Assembly (NCBI GenBank): GCA_027483345.1
Contig: JAIXUV010000034.1
Coordinates: 1-64,000 of the forward strand
Origin: Verrucomicrobiales bacterium
GTDB taxonomy: Bacteria > Verrucomicrobiota > Verrucomicrobiia > Limisphaerales > UBA9464
Direction of reading: 5' to 3'
DNA length: 64,000 nt
Positions 9,728-18,681 of this stretch are shown piece by piece. Within the stretch, counting starts at the first letter, position 1. Each line of letters opens with the position of its first letter. The notes below the pieces were generated by a model that saw only the letters and a list, made by a program, of their open reading frames with translations, ran no database searches and was not told the origin of the DNA. The translations under genes and the position numbers were made by a program.

Positions 9728-11961
9728 ACGGTTCCCTCAACGGACGACCATCCCCAACGCCCGGCCGCATCCGGACCGGAAGCCTGCTTGCCGGATTCCT
9801 GCTGCTCTTCGGCCTCCTGATGCTCAAGGCGCGGGCGGAGATCCAACTGGATGTCTTCGCCGGCTACGAAGGCGCCGCCCGAATGGGACACTGGTTCCCG
9901 GTGGCCGTGGAGGTCTTCAACGACGGAGGGGCGTTCGATGCGACGATCGAACTCGGGTTCGGCGGCGCCACCTCGGACCGTCAGGTACTCCGGGAATCGC
10001 TTCCTACCGGCACCCGGAAACGCTTCCTGCTCTCCGCCTACGCGTCTTCCGCGAACGCCTCAGGCGTCCACGTCCGCGTCGCCGACTCCCTCGGCAAGAC
10101 CCTGGCGGAACGAACCCAGAACCTGGCCTTCGTCCCCGCGGAAGGGGCGGTGCTTGGCGCCATCCCGGCCACGTCCAGCGGACTCCCATCCATGCCCGGA
10201 GCTTCGTCGGAAGCTTGGGACGGCAGCATCCGGATCGCCCGGATGGATCCCGCCTACTTCCCGGAAAACCCGCTCGCGCTGGAAGGTCTCGGCGGACTCT
10301 ACCTGCACTCCGACCGGCTGGCCTCGTTCCGACCGGCCCAGGTCGACGCGCTCCTCGCCTGGGTCCACAACGGCGGCCACCTGGTCCTCGCCCTCGAGCA
10401 GGTCACCGGCGCGGACTCGGCACCTGCGCTGAAATCCCTCCTGCCCATCCAGCCGCGGAACAGCGGTGCCATCGTCGTCGGGCCAGCCCTTCTCGAATGG
10501 ATCCGGTCGGCCCCGGCACGTCCCTCCCACGGATTCGAGTCGCCCTCGCCTCGCCTGCGGTCTCGGAAGGGCAAGGATGAGGACCAACCTCCAAGATCGG
10601 GGCGGCTCTTCCAGACGGCCCCGGGCGACGGCCTCGACCGGGGTTTGGAAAGTTCGACGGTCCTCGGACCGCTGGCACCGAACGCCCGTCCGATGATTTC
10701 GGCCGGCGGAACGACCATCGCCTCGACCCGGGCGGTGGGTTGGGGTCGCGTCACCCTTCTCGGCTGGAATCCGGAACGGGAACCGCTCCGTGGTGCGGCG
10801 GCCGGCGGACACTTCTGGGCCGCCCTCTTCGGGGTGCCTCCGCAACTGCTCACCTCCGAGGCCTCGCTGACGTGGGCGGAACCGATGTTCGACGACGTGA
10901 TGTCGGCCCTCGTCGAGACCGAACAGGTGCGCAAGCTTCCGATCGTCTCACTCCTGGCGCTGCTCGTGGTGTACCTGGTAGTGATCGGCCCCTTCGACCG
11001 CTGGCTGGTCCGCCGCCTCCGGAAGCCGATGCTGACCTGGGTCACCTTCCCGGCCTATGTCGTCGCTTTCTCCCTGATGCTCTACGCCATCGGCTTCCAC
11101 CTGCGGGCCGGGAAGACGGAGTGGAACGAGATCCACCTCGCCGACCTGCACCCTCTCGGGACCAACGGCGCGGTCGTGGGCGTCCGCGGCAGGACCTACG
11201 GTTCGGTCTATTCCCCTTCAAACGAGCGCTACGCGTTGTCGTTGGACCGGGATTCTGCCGGGTTCCGCCGACCCTTCGGCGAGATGGACCTCGTCGGCGG
11301 CAATTCCGGGCTCCTGAGCCGCGGCAAGGCTGAGGGGATGGATGCAGAACTCTTCGTGCCGATCTGGACCAGCCGCACCGCCGCAGCCGAGTGGGCCGGC
11401 ACGGCGACCGCCCCATTCGAGGCGGCCCTTTCCGCCGATGGCGCCAACGTTTCCTTCCGCAACACAGGTCCCGACCGCATCACCGCCATCTGGGTTGTCG
11501 AATCCGGGTTGGTGCACGGCCCGATCCGGGACCTTCCGCCGGGTGGAACCGCGGCGCTGAACCGCAGATCCGGCGGCGGCGTCTCCCGGATGGGTTTCCT
11601 GGAAGAACACCTTCCCCGGTTCCGTTCCGTACTGAACCACCGTCGGTCCATGTTCGGCCGCAGCGACGATCCGCCGCGCCTCACCGACCGGGGCGCAACG
11701 GTGGTCGCGGCCTCCATCCTGGGTACGGACGTGCCCCCTCCTGAGGAAGCGGGCGAGCGGGAAGAGGATCGGGGATACCGAAGCCGCGGCGCCACCGGCC
11801 AGGACATGTCCTCGCTGCTGCGGGACGAGGGCCTGCTCGTCTTCGCGTTGGTCGAGGACCATCGGCCTTCCGGTCCACTGAACCGCTTCGAGGTTTCCCG
11901 CCACCGGACGACCACCGTCTTCCGGATGCTGCTCCGTCCCCAGAATCCCAGCCGCCCATGA
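9724..11961 (+). CDS. Large membrane-anchored extracytoplasmic protein linked to an ABC exporter
   Basis: 745 residues. A hydrophobic signal/anchor lies at about residues 20-37 (SLLAGFLLLFGLLMLKARA). A beta-rich domain begins LDVFAGYEGAARMGHWFPVAVEV, a pattern seen in uncharacterised membrane proteins that accompany ABC-2 exporters. At about 195-240 there is a GATase/GldG-like segment (LGGLYLHSDRLASF ... LLAWVHNGGHLVLAL). Near residue 400 two transmembrane helices follow (LPIVSLLALLVVYLVVIGPF; TFPAYVVAFSLMLYAIGF), then a further C-terminal domain. Coupled by ATGA overlaps to the glycosyltransferase before it and the ABC ATPase after it. Role unknown; an accessory subunit of the ABC-2 transporter is the most likely reading. 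Confidence 0.8.
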   Translation: MNGSLNGRPSPTPGRIRTGSLLAGFLLLFGLLMLKARAEIQLDVFAGYEGAARMGHWFPVAVEVFNDGGAFDATIELGFGGATSDRQVLRESLPTGTRKRFLLSAYASSANASGVHVRVADSLGKTLAERTQNLAFVPAEGAVLGAIPATSSGLPSMPGASSEAWDGSIRIARMDPAYFPENPLALEGLGGLYLHSDRLASFRPAQVDALLAWVHNGGHLVLALEQVTGADSAPALKSLLPIQPRNSGAIVVGPALLEWIRSAPARPSHGFESPSPRLRSRKGKDEDQPPRSGRLFQTAPGDGLDRGLESSTVLGPLAPNARPMISAGGTTIASTRAVGWGRVTLLGWNPEREPLRGAAAGGHFWAALFGVPPQLLTSEASLTWAEPMFDDVMSALVETEQVRKLPIVSLLALLVVYLVVIGPFDRWLVRRLRKPMLTWVTFPAYVVAFSLMLYAIGFHLRAGKTEWNEIHLADLHPLGTNGAVVGVRGRTYGSVYSPSNERYALSLDRDSAGFRRPFGEMDLVGGNSGLLSRGKAEGMDAELFVPIWTSRTAAAEWAGTATAPFEAALSADGANVSFRNTGPDRITAIWVVESGLVHGPIRDLPPGGTAALNRRSGGGVSRMGFLEEHLPRFRSVLNHRRSMFGRSDDPPRLTDRGATVVAASILGTDVPPPEEAGEREEDRGYRSRGATGQDMSSLLRDEGLLVFALVEDHRPSGPLNRFEVSRHRTTTVFRMLLRPQNPSRP

Positions 11962-12935
11962 ATCCCGGTGCCGCCGCCGCCAATCCACCCCCGGTTCCCC
12001 CGGGGCCCGCCGTCCAGACCTTCGGGCTCACCCGCGCCTACGGCACGATGACGGCGCTCGACCGGCTCGACCTGACCGTACAGCGCGGGGACCTCTTCGG
12101 CTTCATCGGCTCCAACGGCGCCGGGAAGACGACGACGCTCCGGATCCTCGCCACGTTCCTCACCCCCAGCGCAGGCACAGCGCGGATCTTCGACAAGGAC
12201 GTCGTCACCGAAGCCGACCAGGTGCGCCACCTCATCGGCTACATGCCGGACTTCTTCGGCGTGTACAAGGACATGGAGGTCACCGAGTACCTCGACTTCT
12301 TCGGGGCGTGCTACCGCATTCCCGCGGAACGCCGGGAACGGACCGTCGCCGACGTCCTCGAGCTGGTGGGTCTGACCGGCAAACGGGGTTCCGTCATCGG
12401 CGCCCTGAGCCGCGGCATGCAACAGCGCTTGGGCCTCGCTCGGGTGTTGATCCACGATCCCCAGCTGCTGCTGCTCGACGAGCCGGCCTCGGGCCTCGAT
12501 CCGCGGGCCCGCATCGAGATGATGGCGATCCTGCAGGAGCTCCGGCGGATGGGTAAGACCATCATCATCAGCTCCCACATCCTCAGCGAGCTGCAGGCGC
12601 TGTGCAACCGGTGCGCGATCATCGAGCGGGGCCGCCTGATCTATTCCGGTCCCGTGCAGGGGGCCGGCGGCCCGGCCTCCGCAGGGCCTGTGTACCTGGT
12701 CCGGTCGCATTCGGAGCCGGAGACGGTCGCACGCTGTCTCCAGGGTGCGGAGGGCATCCTCGAGGCCACGCCGCTCGAACGGCAGGTCCGCGTCGTCCTC
12801 GCCAGCCCCGACGCCGATCCCTCCGTGATCGCCCGCACGCTGGTCAACGCGGGACTGGGGGTCCTGGAATTGAAGCCGGAGGAGGTCGGACTCGAGGAGG
12901 TGTTCCTCCGAGTCACCCGGGGCGAGACCCAGTAG
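11958..12935 (+). CDS. ABC transporter ATP-binding protein (ABC-2 type)
   Basis: 325-residue nucleotide-binding subunit. Walker A is GSNGAGKTTT (about residues 50-59), the Q-loop region follows, the signature is LSRGMQQRLGLAR instead of LSGGQ, and Walker B plus D-loop is LLLLDEPASGLDPRA; the switch His is in IISSHILSEL. The C-terminal 90 residues resemble the extra domain of CcmA/NatA-like exporters. The N-terminus has a short Pro/Ala-rich leader. Starts inside the stop of the upstream membrane protein (ATGA) and is followed by its permease 14 bases later. Confidence 0.94.
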   Translation: MNPGAAAANPPPVPPGPAVQTFGLTRAYGTMTALDRLDLTVQRGDLFGFIGSNGAGKTTTLRILATFLTPSAGTARIFDKDVVTEADQVRHLIGYMPDFFGVYKDMEVTEYLDFFGACYRIPAERRERTVADVLELVGLTGKRGSVIGALSRGMQQRLGLARVLIHDPQLLLLDEPASGLDPRARIEMMAILQELRRMGKTIIISSHILSELQALCNRCAIIERGRLIYSGPVQGAGGPASAGPVYLVRSHSEPETVARCLQGAEGILEATPLERQVRVVLASPDADPSVIARTLVNAGLGVLELKPEEVGLEEVFLRVTRGETQ

Positions 12936-12949
12936 GTCGAGGACAGACC

Positions 12950-14467
12950 ATGGGATTCACGGCCTCCCCCGCCTTCCGCCGCGAGCTGCTGGAGATGGCG
13001 CGGAGATCGACCACCCATGTCGTCCGGTCCCTTGCCGTCGCGGTGATGGCGGTGGTCGTCTGGAATGCCGTCGAGCCGCTCCGTCTCGGGGCCGCGACCT
13101 CGGGCCGCCCCCTCTTCATCGGCCTGAACCGCCTCGTGTTCGCCTTCCTCTGGATCGTGGGTCCGCTCCTGACGGCGGACTGCATCAGCCGTGAGAAGCG
13201 CGAGGGGACCATCGGCCTGCTCTTCCTCACCCCGCTACGGCCCATCGAGGTGGTCCTGTCCAAGGTCGCCGCTCACTGCCTCCAAGGCGCCTCCGTCCTC
13301 CTCGCGATCGTGCCGATCCTGGTGGTCCCCATGCTCCTCGGCGGCATCACCTTCCCCGACGTCGTCCGGATGGCGCTCTTCCAGTCGGCGGCCCTCGCCT
13401 TGGCGCTGACGTCGGGCCTGCTGGCCTCGTCCCTGTGTCGCGATGGACTGCTGGCCCGCCTGGCCGCGGTCGGGTTCTCCACCGCCGCGGCGGCCGGTGT
13501 GGTGCTCCTCCATGTGACGACCGCGACCCTGGGACAACACCTCGCGACGCCTTCGAACCTGCTGGTCCGCTCGTTCGAGGACTCGTGGTTCCTGCGGTGG
13601 CGGATGCTCTGGTGGACCTCCGGGCTGCAATACGGCTCCGTGAACTTCCTCTCGGCGCCCCAGATCAACACCGGCACGGGTTGGATCGACGTCGCCGCGG
13701 CGGCTGGCGTCCTGGCCCTCTCACTGGTGGCCGTCCTCGCCGCGGTCCATCTCGCGGGCCGCGCACTCGTCCGGACCTGGCGTCCCGCGGAGCAACCGTC
13801 CCGCGGTTCCACCCCGTCGGACTGCATCGGGAATCCGTCGCACCGGATCGTCTGGGATCCAGCAGCCTGGCTGGTGCGTCGTGTGGACGGCCCCCTCCAT
13901 GATCCCCGGCTTTGGCTGCTGCTGGGTTTCGCCGTCGGGATCCTGCTCGCCGGGACCTTCAGCCGTCGGCCGGGCGAACAGCGCGATCTCCTGCTGGCGG
14001 CCCTTTGCTCCGGGAGCGCGCTCCATTCATGGAGGCGGATCTTCCAGACCGAGGCCGACGAACTGCTCCGTACAACCCCATTGCCTCCAGAAGGCCTGCT
14101 CCGTGCGTGGCAGTTGCGCGTCCGCATCGCCGGGGTTTTCGGCGCCGTCGGTGCCGCCGCGGGCAGCCAACTCATGGGATGGCTGCGGAACGGGCGCCTC
14201 CCGGTTCCGGCCGAAGCGCTTCCCTGGCTGGCGGGGCTCCAGCTCTGGATGCTGGCGATTCCCCCGATGACCGTCCTGATCCATCGCGCCGGGCTTCCCG
14301 TGGCGGTGTCCATCGGGGGGCCGCTGCTTTTCCGCGAGCTGTGGGAATGGGGCTGGCGCGGGTTCGATCCCGAGGGGGCTTCGGGCACTTGGCTTGCCCG
14401 GATCGTCCTCGGGATGCTGCTGATCCTGCTCTTGGAAAGGACGGTCCGGAAATCCGGCCGAGGCTGA
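12950..14467 (+). CDS. ABC-2 type permease
   Basis: 505-residue polytopic membrane protein forming the translocation pathway for the ATPase just upstream. About ten hydrophobic segments in two groups. The first part carries CISREKREGTIGLLFLTPLR, the cytoplasmic coupling-helix motif common in ABC-2 permeases (E-K-R-x-G-T-x-x-x-L), then STAAAAGVVLLHVTTATLG. ATG at 12950 is chosen because it directly precedes the amphipathic FRRELLEMARRSTT helix. A paralogue without its own ATPase lies at 45656-47329. Substrate unknown. Confidence 0.88.
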   Translation: MGFTASPAFRRELLEMARRSTTHVVRSLAVAVMAVVVWNAVEPLRLGAATSGRPLFIGLNRLVFAFLWIVGPLLTADCISREKREGTIGLLFLTPLRPIEVVLSKVAAHCLQGASVLLAIVPILVVPMLLGGITFPDVVRMALFQSAALALALTSGLLASSLCRDGLLARLAAVGFSTAAAAGVVLLHVTTATLGQHLATPSNLLVRSFEDSWFLRWRMLWWTSGLQYGSVNFLSAPQINTGTGWIDVAAAAGVLALSLVAVLAAVHLAGRALVRTWRPAEQPSRGSTPSDCIGNPSHRIVWDPAAWLVRRVDGPLHDPRLWLLLGFAVGILLAGTFSRRPGEQRDLLLAALCSGSALHSWRRIFQTEADELLRTTPLPPEGLLRAWQLRVRIAGVFGAVGAAAGSQLMGWLRNGRLPVPAEALPWLAGLQLWMLAIPPMTVLIHRAGLPVAVSIGGPLLFRELWEWGWRGFDPEGASGTWLARIVLGMLLILLLERTVRKSGRG

Positions 14468-14522
14468 TCCGGCCGCGATTGCGCTTCACCTCGGCGTCGC
14501 GTTTCCGCATTTTCCCGGCGCC

Positions 14523-15593
14523 GTGATCAGCACCACCTCCGAGTTGAGGGATTTCGCCGCACGCATTCGGCAGTCCGAATGGGTCGCACTCGACACCGAA
14601 GCGGACTCCCTCCATGCCTACCCGGAGAAGCTGTGCCTGCTCCAGGTCGCCATCCCGGGCGAAGCCGTCCTCGTGGATCCCCTCGCCGACCTCCACCTGG
14701 AACCGATCTGGGAGGCGATGGACGACCACGAGATCATCTTCCACGCGGCCGACTACGACCTCCGGCTGCTGTTCCAGGGCCACCATTTCAGGCCCTCGCG
14801 GATCTTCGACACGATGTGGGCGGCGCGGCTCCTCGGCGAGACGCGGTTCGGGCTCAACGACGTCCTGACCAAGGAACTCGGCATCACCCTCGAGAAGGGA
14901 GCCCAGAAGGCCAACTGGGGCCGGCGGCCGCTCACCGACAAGATGATCCAGTACGCCCTCAACGACGTGCTGCACCTGCGTCCGCTGGAACGCCGGCTGC
15001 GTTCGCGGCTCGAGGAACTGGGTCGCCTCGACTGGCACCGGCAGTCGTGCGGGCGCCTGGTCGAGGACTGCTGTCAGCCCGAGAAGATCGACGAGAACTC
15101 CGTCTGGCGTTCCAAGGGCCACGACAAGCTCGATCCGCTGGGACTCGCCGTGCTGCGCGAAGTCTGGCACTGGCGGGAGAAGGACGCCTTCCGGACCGGA
15201 CGCCCGCCCTTCTTCATCCTCAAGCACGAGACGATGGCGGAGATCGCCGCGGAGGCCGCCTCGAAGAATTCCACACGCAGCCTGACGCTTCCGCATTTCC
15301 TGACCTCGAAGCGCCGCGCCGACCTGGTTGCGGCCGTCCGTCGGGGGCTGGAGGTTCCGGAGGACCAGCGTCCGCGGCCGATCCGGGTCCATTCGCGCCG
15401 GATGACCCGTGAAGAACTCGACGAGGCCGACCGCATCGGGAAGCGTCGGGACCAGAAGGCCAAGGAGCTGGGAATCGATCCGACGCTGATCGCGTCGAAG
15501 GCGACCCTCTTCGCCCTGGGACGCAACGAGCCCGGGGCTTGGGACGACCTGCTCGACTGGCAGTACGACCTGCTTTCGGACCGCTCCGCCTGA
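14523..15593 (+). CDS. rnd: Ribonuclease D
   Basis: 3'-5' exoribonuclease of the DEDDy family, acting in 3' maturation of tRNA and other stable RNAs. 356 residues from a GTG start. Exo I: VALDTEADS (about 22-30); Exo II: FHAADYDLRLL (about 76-86); Exo III: YALNDVLHLRPLE (about 144-156), which supplies the Tyr and last Asp. The C-terminal half contains one HRDC-like domain (LDPLGLAVLREVWHWREKDAF), which is what E. coli RNase D has plus one more. It follows the ABC permease by 55 bases on the same strand and converges on the CII-like gene. Confidence 0.93.
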   Translation: MISTTSELRDFAARIRQSEWVALDTEADSLHAYPEKLCLLQVAIPGEAVLVDPLADLHLEPIWEAMDDHEIIFHAADYDLRLLFQGHHFRPSRIFDTMWAARLLGETRFGLNDVLTKELGITLEKGAQKANWGRRPLTDKMIQYALNDVLHLRPLERRLRSRLEELGRLDWHRQSCGRLVEDCCQPEKIDENSVWRSKGHDKLDPLGLAVLREVWHWREKDAFRTGRPPFFILKHETMAEIAAEAASKNSTRSLTLPHFLTSKRRADLVAAVRRGLEVPEDQRPRPIRVHSRRMTREELDEADRIGKRRDQKAKELGIDPTLIASKATLFALGRNEPGAWDDLLDWQYDLLSDRSA

Positions 15594-15601
15594 TCCGCGC
15601 C

Positions 15602-15624
15602 GAATCCGGTCGGCAACCGGATTC
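15602..15624. terminator. Perfect hairpin between convergent genes
   Basis: Nine-base-pair perfect stem (GAATCCGGT / ACCGGATTC) with the loop CGGCA, placed between the stops of rnd (+) and the CII-like gene (-). There is no T-run on either side, so it may act as a bidirectional stop or mRNA 3'-end stabiliser rather than a classical intrinsic terminator. Confidence 0.5.
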
Positions 15625-15629
15625 CCATC

Positions 15630-16127
15630 TCAGAGCATTCCAGCCCGGGCCGACTCGGCGGTGGCCACGGACTCCAGCTTCTTGAAGTTCCCGGCCTCGC
15701 AGCACGAAACGAAGGTCTCGGTGGAGCGCTTCAGTTCCTCCCAGCGGGCGCGGATCTTCCGGGCTTCCCCTTCGTCGATGTGGTTGTCCGCCGCGGCGCT
15801 GGCGATCACCGCCAGCAGATCCGCGAACTCCTGCACCACGCCGTTGGTGGCCGGGATCAGGTAGTCCGGGTGGGAATGATGGGTCTTCGGATTGCGGATG
15901 AAGAAGCCCCCGGTCCTTTGGCAGAGCCAGTGGATCAACCGCAGGTCCCGGGTGCTCTGCGTGAGCTGGTCCATGCGGTCCAGGGGATTGTAGGAAGCCG
16001 TCATGGCCTCCGGATCCGGCTTCTCCGCCCACTTGTAGATCAACGAGAGCGAGAGGTTCATGTCGGAAGCGATCTGCTTGGCGCTGGTGGACTTCAACAC
16101 CTCCCGCATCACCTCGTGGGATTCCAT
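15630..16127 (-). CDS. Phage CII-like (CP76-type) helix-turn-helix regulator
   Basis: 165 residues, soluble. The N-terminal 35 residues form a clear HTH: VMREVLKSTSAKQIASDMNLSLSLIYKWAEKP. The rest (NPLDRMDQLTQSTRDLRLIHWLCQRTGG) matches the layout of the phage regulatory CII (CP76) family, where a helical domain follows the HTH. In phages such proteins switch lysogeny genes; in this group chromosomal copies occur outside prophages. No phage genes lie nearby. Divergent from the next symporter with a gap under 100 bases, so it may regulate it; that is a guess from position. Confidence 0.7.
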   Translation of the reverse strand: MESHEVMREVLKSTSAKQIASDMNLSLSLIYKWAEKPDPEAMTASYNPLDRMDQLTQSTRDLRLIHWLCQRTGGFFIRNPKTHHSHPDYLIPATNGVVQEFADLLAVIASAAADNHIDEGEARKIRARWEELKRSTETFVSCCEAGNFKKLESVATAESARAGML

Positions 16128-16219
16128 GAGCCGTTTGTTATCAGGCCCACGGACGATTGGGAAGTGGGACGCGGAGATTCCGCGTGATCCGACGTCGGTG
16201 GCCGTGCTTCCGTCCTCCC

Positions 16220-17695
16220 GTGACTCCGAGCGTCATCCTCGCCTGTGTCGCGGCGTACTTCGCCGTGCTCATCGGTGTCGCTTGGTGGACCGGACGGGCG
16301 GCCGGGAACGAAGGCTATTTCCGGGGCAACCGCCGCTCCCCTTGGGTGGTGGTGGCGCTTGGACTGATTGGCGACTCCCTCTCCGGGGTCAGCTACATCT
16401 CCGTCCCAGGCAAGGTGGCCCGGGACCACTTCGAGTACCTTGCCGTCGTCTTCGGCTATGCACTGGGTTACCTGGTGATCTGCGGCATCCTCCTGCCGCA
16501 CTACTACCGGCTGGGCCTCACCTCGATCTACGGCTTCCTTGGACAACGCTTCGGCCCGGCGGCCCAGAAGACAGGCTCGGGATTCTTCCTCCTCTCCCGG
16601 GTCTTCGGATCGTCCGCCCGACTCCTGCTTTCGATCACCGTCTTCCAGACATTCGTCTTCGACGCGTGGGGCGTGCCCTTTTGGACCACGGCCGCGGTCA
16701 TCATCGGGTTGATCCTGATCTACACCCTCCAGGGCGGCATCAAGACCCTGGTCTGGACCGACACCATCCAGAGCGGATTCCTGGTGCTGGGAGTGGTGGT
16801 CTGCGCCGGCTCTTTGTTGCGACAGCTCGACATTGGACCGGTGGACCTGCTCCGGATGCTCCGTTCGGCCCCGGAAACCGCGATCTACAATGGGGACTGG
16901 CGCAGCGCCGGGTTCTTCTGGAAGCAGCTGGTCTCAGGGGCGGCGATCGCCGTGGTGATGACCGGACTCGACCAGAACAACATGCAGAAGACGCTGTCCT
17001 GCAAGACCCTGTCGGACGCCCGGAAGAACTTCGCCCTGTTCACGCCGATCATGGTCCTGGTGAACCTGGCGATCCTGGTGCTGGGCGCCCTGCTCTTCCG
17101 GTTCGCGGCCGAACGCGGGATCGGCATTCCGGCGCGGACGGACGAGCTGTTTCCGCGGATCGCCCTGCAACACCTAGGAACGTCCACCGCGGTCGTGTTC
17201 CTCCTGGGATTGACCGCCGCGACCTTCAATAGCGCCGACTCGGTTCTGACCACGCTGACCACCAGCTTCTGCGTGGACTTCCTCGGCTTCGAGCAGCGCA
17301 AGGACCTGGGCGAGGAAGCGCGGGTCGGACTGCGGCGGCGGGTCCATGTCGCCTTCGCCGGCGTGCTGCTGGCGACGATCCTGATCTTCCGGAGCCTAGC
17401 GGAAGGCCTGCCGCTCATCGACGTGGTGCTCAAGGTCGCCGGCTACACCTACGGCCCCCTGCTGGGCCTGTTCTTCGTCGGACTGGCCACCCGGATCCGT
17501 GTCTCGGGTGCCGCGATTCCCGTCGTGGCCCTGGTTTCGATGCTTTTGGCCGGAATCTTGGACCTGGCTTCCACTCGGTGGTGGAATGGGTTCCGCTTCG
17601 GGACCGAGCTGATCCTCGTCAATGCCTTGATGACAGGTCTTGGGCTGGTACTCTGTGGGCGGTTTCAATCAAGAGCGGTGCCCCGGGATTGCTAG
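16220..17695 (+). CDS. Sodium:solute symporter family transporter
   Basis: Second SSS-family Na+-coupled symporter in the window, 491 residues from a GTG at 16220. A TTG start at 16157 would add 21 arginine-rich residues before TM1 and is less likely. Features: TM1 SVILACVAAYFAVLIGVAWW, then RRSPWVVVALGLIGDSLSGVS, GLTSIYGFLGQRFG (family LG-x-RFG motif), YTLQGGIKTLVWTDTIQ, and LTAATFNSADSVLTTLTTSF (Na+-site Ser/Thr region). About 13 membrane segments. Substrate unknown. The 3' end abuts the AT-richer patch that begins just after 17690. Confidence 0.92.
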   Translation: MTPSVILACVAAYFAVLIGVAWWTGRAAGNEGYFRGNRRSPWVVVALGLIGDSLSGVSYISVPGKVARDHFEYLAVVFGYALGYLVICGILLPHYYRLGLTSIYGFLGQRFGPAAQKTGSGFFLLSRVFGSSARLLLSITVFQTFVFDAWGVPFWTTAAVIIGLILIYTLQGGIKTLVWTDTIQSGFLVLGVVVCAGSLLRQLDIGPVDLLRMLRSAPETAIYNGDWRSAGFFWKQLVSGAAIAVVMTGLDQNNMQKTLSCKTLSDARKNFALFTPIMVLVNLAILVLGALLFRFAAERGIGIPARTDELFPRIALQHLGTSTAVVFLLGLTAATFNSADSVLTTLTTSFCVDFLGFEQRKDLGEEARVGLRRRVHVAFAGVLLATILIFRSLAEGLPLIDVVLKVAGYTYGPLLGLFFVGLATRIRVSGAAIPVVALVSMLLAGILDLASTRWWNGFRFGTELILVNALMTGLGLVLCGRFQSRAVPRDC

Positions 17696-17784
17696 CTACT
17701 TCATGCGGCTCAAATCTTTGTCGACCTTAACCTTATATTCCCTCCAAGTTACTTCTCTGGAAAACCCAAACTTCAATCATCACA

Positions 17785-18669
17785 GTGAAATACTGGATCT
17801 TCTGGACCCGAATATTTGCAAAAGCAGCAGCAATCGGATTAGCCACATCCGCACCAATGCTTGGGGCAACTGTCGGACTAACAAACGCAACCGCAACGTT
17901 TTCCCAGCCTCCAATTGGAGGCTTTCCGCTATACCATCCTAGTTACGCAATCGACACGAATCTAGTCAATGATGTTGGCTGGGGAATATTCCCGCAAACG
18001 GGCACCCAGAATGCTGCCGTTTTCGAAACTGTTGAAGATGTCGGATTCGTTGACGGATCCGTGATTCGAGTTGCCCTTCATCAGCTTCATCTCAATCCGC
18101 GTCATACACTTGGTCGATTTCGCATTTCGGTTACTCAAAGTCCCCGCAATCAATTTGCCGATGGACTCCCCACCGGAGGATCCGTCAACGCCAACTGGAC
18201 CGCACTGACTCCGACGCGGGCTACTTCGACGAATGGAACAACCCTGAGCATACTTTCGGATAGCAGCGTACTCGCTTCCGGCCCCTCCCCCGCTCAGGAT
18301 ATCTATTTTCTAGAGTTTGAGACGTCACTAACCCTGATCACCGGGTTTAGAATCGAAGTGATTCCCGACAATTCGCTTCCTGGCAATGGTCCAGGGCGAG
18401 CCATCAATGGCAACTTTCTGTTGACCGAGATTTCGGCAGAGATTCTTCCGAGGTACCCAACCCTCGATATCCAAGTCTCGGAGGTTCAGATAAAGTGGGA
18501 TTCTTCACTGAACCGTGTTTATCAGATTCAGTATTCCGAACCCGGCACGCTGGATCAATGGACCAATGCTGCGCCGGTCATCCCTGGAACGGGAGGAATT
18601 TTGACCTACTCTGATCGAACCTCCGCGGCAAGCCAGCGACAGTATCAAGTCATTTCCAGAAAACCTTGA
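17785..18669 (+). CDS. Secreted protein with C-terminal verrucomicrobial beta-rich module
   Basis: 294 residues from a GTG start. The N-terminus has a signal-peptide profile (RIFAKAAAIGLATSAPMLGA). The middle (about 40-215) is a Ser/Thr/Asn-rich beta domain with no recognised catalytic motif. The last 60 residues (IKWDSSLNRVYQIQYSE ... YQVISRKP) match the short sticky module found at the end of many secreted proteins in this phylum. Base composition is visibly more AT-rich than in almost every other gene here, a property shared with rfbG downstream (12 bases away), suggesting the two arrived together. Function unknown. Confidence 0.75.
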   Translation: MKYWIFWTRIFAKAAAIGLATSAPMLGATVGLTNATATFSQPPIGGFPLYHPSYAIDTNLVNDVGWGIFPQTGTQNAAVFETVEDVGFVDGSVIRVALHQLHLNPRHTLGRFRISVTQSPRNQFADGLPTGGSVNANWTALTPTRATSTNGTTLSILSDSSVLASGPSPAQDIYFLEFETSLTLITGFRIEVIPDNSLPGNGPGRAINGNFLLTEISAEILPRYPTLDIQVSEVQIKWDSSLNRVYQIQYSEPGTLDQWTNAAPVIPGTGGILTYSDRTSAASQRQYQVISRKP

Positions 18670-18681
18670 ATCCCAGATAGA

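Noticed and set aside
16157-16219. Upstream TTG start for the second sodium:solute symporter
   Set aside because: It adds 21 arginine-rich residues before the first membrane helix and lacks a good ribosome site; the GTG at 16220 is more natural.
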